Below, in pieces: positions 6,078 through 6,442 of a DNA stretch of 6,442 nt. The stretch spans positions 1 to 6,442 of the forward strand of contig JAEOTJ010000407.1 in assembly GCA_016839905.1 (NCBI GenBank), read 5' to 3'. Source of the stretch: Promethearchaeota archaeon. Lineage in GTDB: Archaea; Asgardarchaeota; Lokiarchaeia; Sigynarchaeales; SOKP01. The first letter of the stretch is position 1; each line of letters opens with the position of its first letter. The notes beneath the pieces were generated by a model. It was given only the letters and a program-made list of their open reading frames with translations. It searched no databases and was not told the origin of the DNA. The translations under genes were made by a program, and so were the position numbers.

Positions 6078-6089
6078 ATTATAAAATAA
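6078..6089 (-). promoter_or_regulatory. Candidate TATA box for the CPBP-mtxX transcript
   Basis: On the minus strand a TTATTTTATAAT element lies about 45-50 nt before the CPBP ATG. It would place transcription start close to the inverted repeat at 6048-6065 and give a leader of roughly 20 nt. It suggests that CPBP and mtxX may be transcribed separately from gltX, although read-through across the 68-bp gap is also possible. Confidence 0.3.
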
Positions 6090-6103
6090 AGAAATAGAAT
6101 TTT

Positions 6104-6442
6104 TTAGTGAGTAAAATAGCATAAAAGTTTATTATTTTCAATATTAATGGGATTTACAAATCCATATCTCTCGAACTGAATCACTTTATTCATGGGAATT
6201 TTTAATAGGTTTATTTCTCCAACTCCTTTAGAAATTGAACCATCTGGTTTAATTATCGAGACTTTAATATTATCATCTTCAGGCACCCATTGAAATATGG
6301 GATATTCTCGATTAAGTTCAAGGCTATGATGATAAGCTAATATTTTTTCATTAACTAAATCTATCGAAAGGATTTGAATATTGATTAAGTCTTTCAACCT
6401 TATGGTTTGGCCCGTTTTTATTTTCCTTGCATCTTTCAATGC
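6104..6442 (-). CDS. gltX: Glutamate--tRNA ligase, C-terminal fragment (gene continues past right edge)
   Basis: The last 112 residues of an archaeal-type glutamyl-tRNA synthetase; the frame is open to the window's right edge and ends at TAA (6104-6106). The visible part belongs to the C-terminal beta-barrel anticodon-binding region of the GluRS/GlnRS class Ib group: a KTGQTIRLKDL stretch, FQWVPEDDNIKVSI with KPDGSISKGVGEINL, and the strongly conserved KVIQFERYGFVNPI near the end. The leading Leu codon (TTG, 6437-6439) is internal, since the preceding codon also fits the family. The enzyme charges tRNA-Glu, and in archaea usually also mischarges tRNA-Gln for later amidation. The HIGH and KMSKS catalytic motifs are outside the window. 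It is followed 68 bp downstream on the same strand by the CPBP protease gene. Identification is confident from the C-terminal signature alone; completeness cannot be judged. Confidence 0.92.
   Translation of the reverse strand, partial: ALKDARKIKTGQTIRLKDLINIQILSIDLVNEKILAYHHSLELNREYPIFQWVPEDDNIKVSIIKPDGSISKGVGEINLLKIPMNKVIQFERYGFVNPINIENNKLLCYFTH

Noticed and set aside
1..6442. CRISPR array, tRNA, rRNA or insertion sequence
   Set aside because: No regularly spaced direct repeats, no cloverleaf-like GC-rich element of tRNA length, no rRNA-like stretch and no transposase motif or terminal inverted repeats were seen on either strand.

Overview
The window is strongly AT-rich and archaeal in character. 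It ends in the C-terminal part of an archaeal-type glutamyl-tRNA synthetase, carries a homologue of methanogenesis marker protein 4 (MtxX), and has TATA-like boxes at archaeal spacing with few Shine-Dalgarno sites. The low GC, the zinc-ribbon/CPBP membrane protease and the long uroporphyrinogen-decarboxylase-like methyltransferase family protein together make me favour an Asgard archaeon (Lokiarchaeia-like). That is inference from style of gene content. No rRNA or other phylogenetic marker is complete here, and a methanogen-related lineage cannot be excluded.

Layout, left to right. (1) Positions 2-1535, plus strand: two genes 4 bp apart. The first enters from the left edge and is an unrecognised, helix-rich protein. 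The second looks like a PIN-fold protein, possibly a nuclease, whose acidic motifs sit at the two ends of the chain with a long helical, cysteine-containing insertion between them. (2) 1536-1597: a short convergent gap with an isolated GC-rich patch. (3) 1598-3052, minus strand: a URO-D/MtaA-superfamily protein with a long N-terminal extension. (4) 3053-3180: a divergent promoter region. (5) 3181-3963, plus strand: a stand-alone nucleotidyltransferase-fold protein of the OAS/CD-NTase/CCA-adding type in which two of the three expected catalytic aspartates appear replaced. (6) 3971-6442, minus strand: three co-oriented genes, glutamyl-tRNA synthetase (only its C-terminal end is in the window), a zinc-ribbon CPBP intramembrane protease, and mtxX. 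CPBP and mtxX are 16 bp apart and probably co-transcribed.

How the parts may work together. The clearest functional thread is one-carbon metabolism: the URO-D-family protein resembles corrinoid/coenzyme M methyltransferases, and MtxX is a phosphotransacetylase-like protein historically linked to methyltransfer in methanogens. They are not in one operon. The other genes look like housekeeping (gltX), membrane proteolysis (CPBP) and accessory or stress-related functions (PIN-like protein, degenerate nucleotidyltransferase). I see no insertion sequence, CRISPR array, tRNA or rRNA gene. The best candidate for something unusual is the nucleotidyltransferase-like protein with its altered active site. 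The PIN-like protein with its cysteine-bearing insertion comes second.
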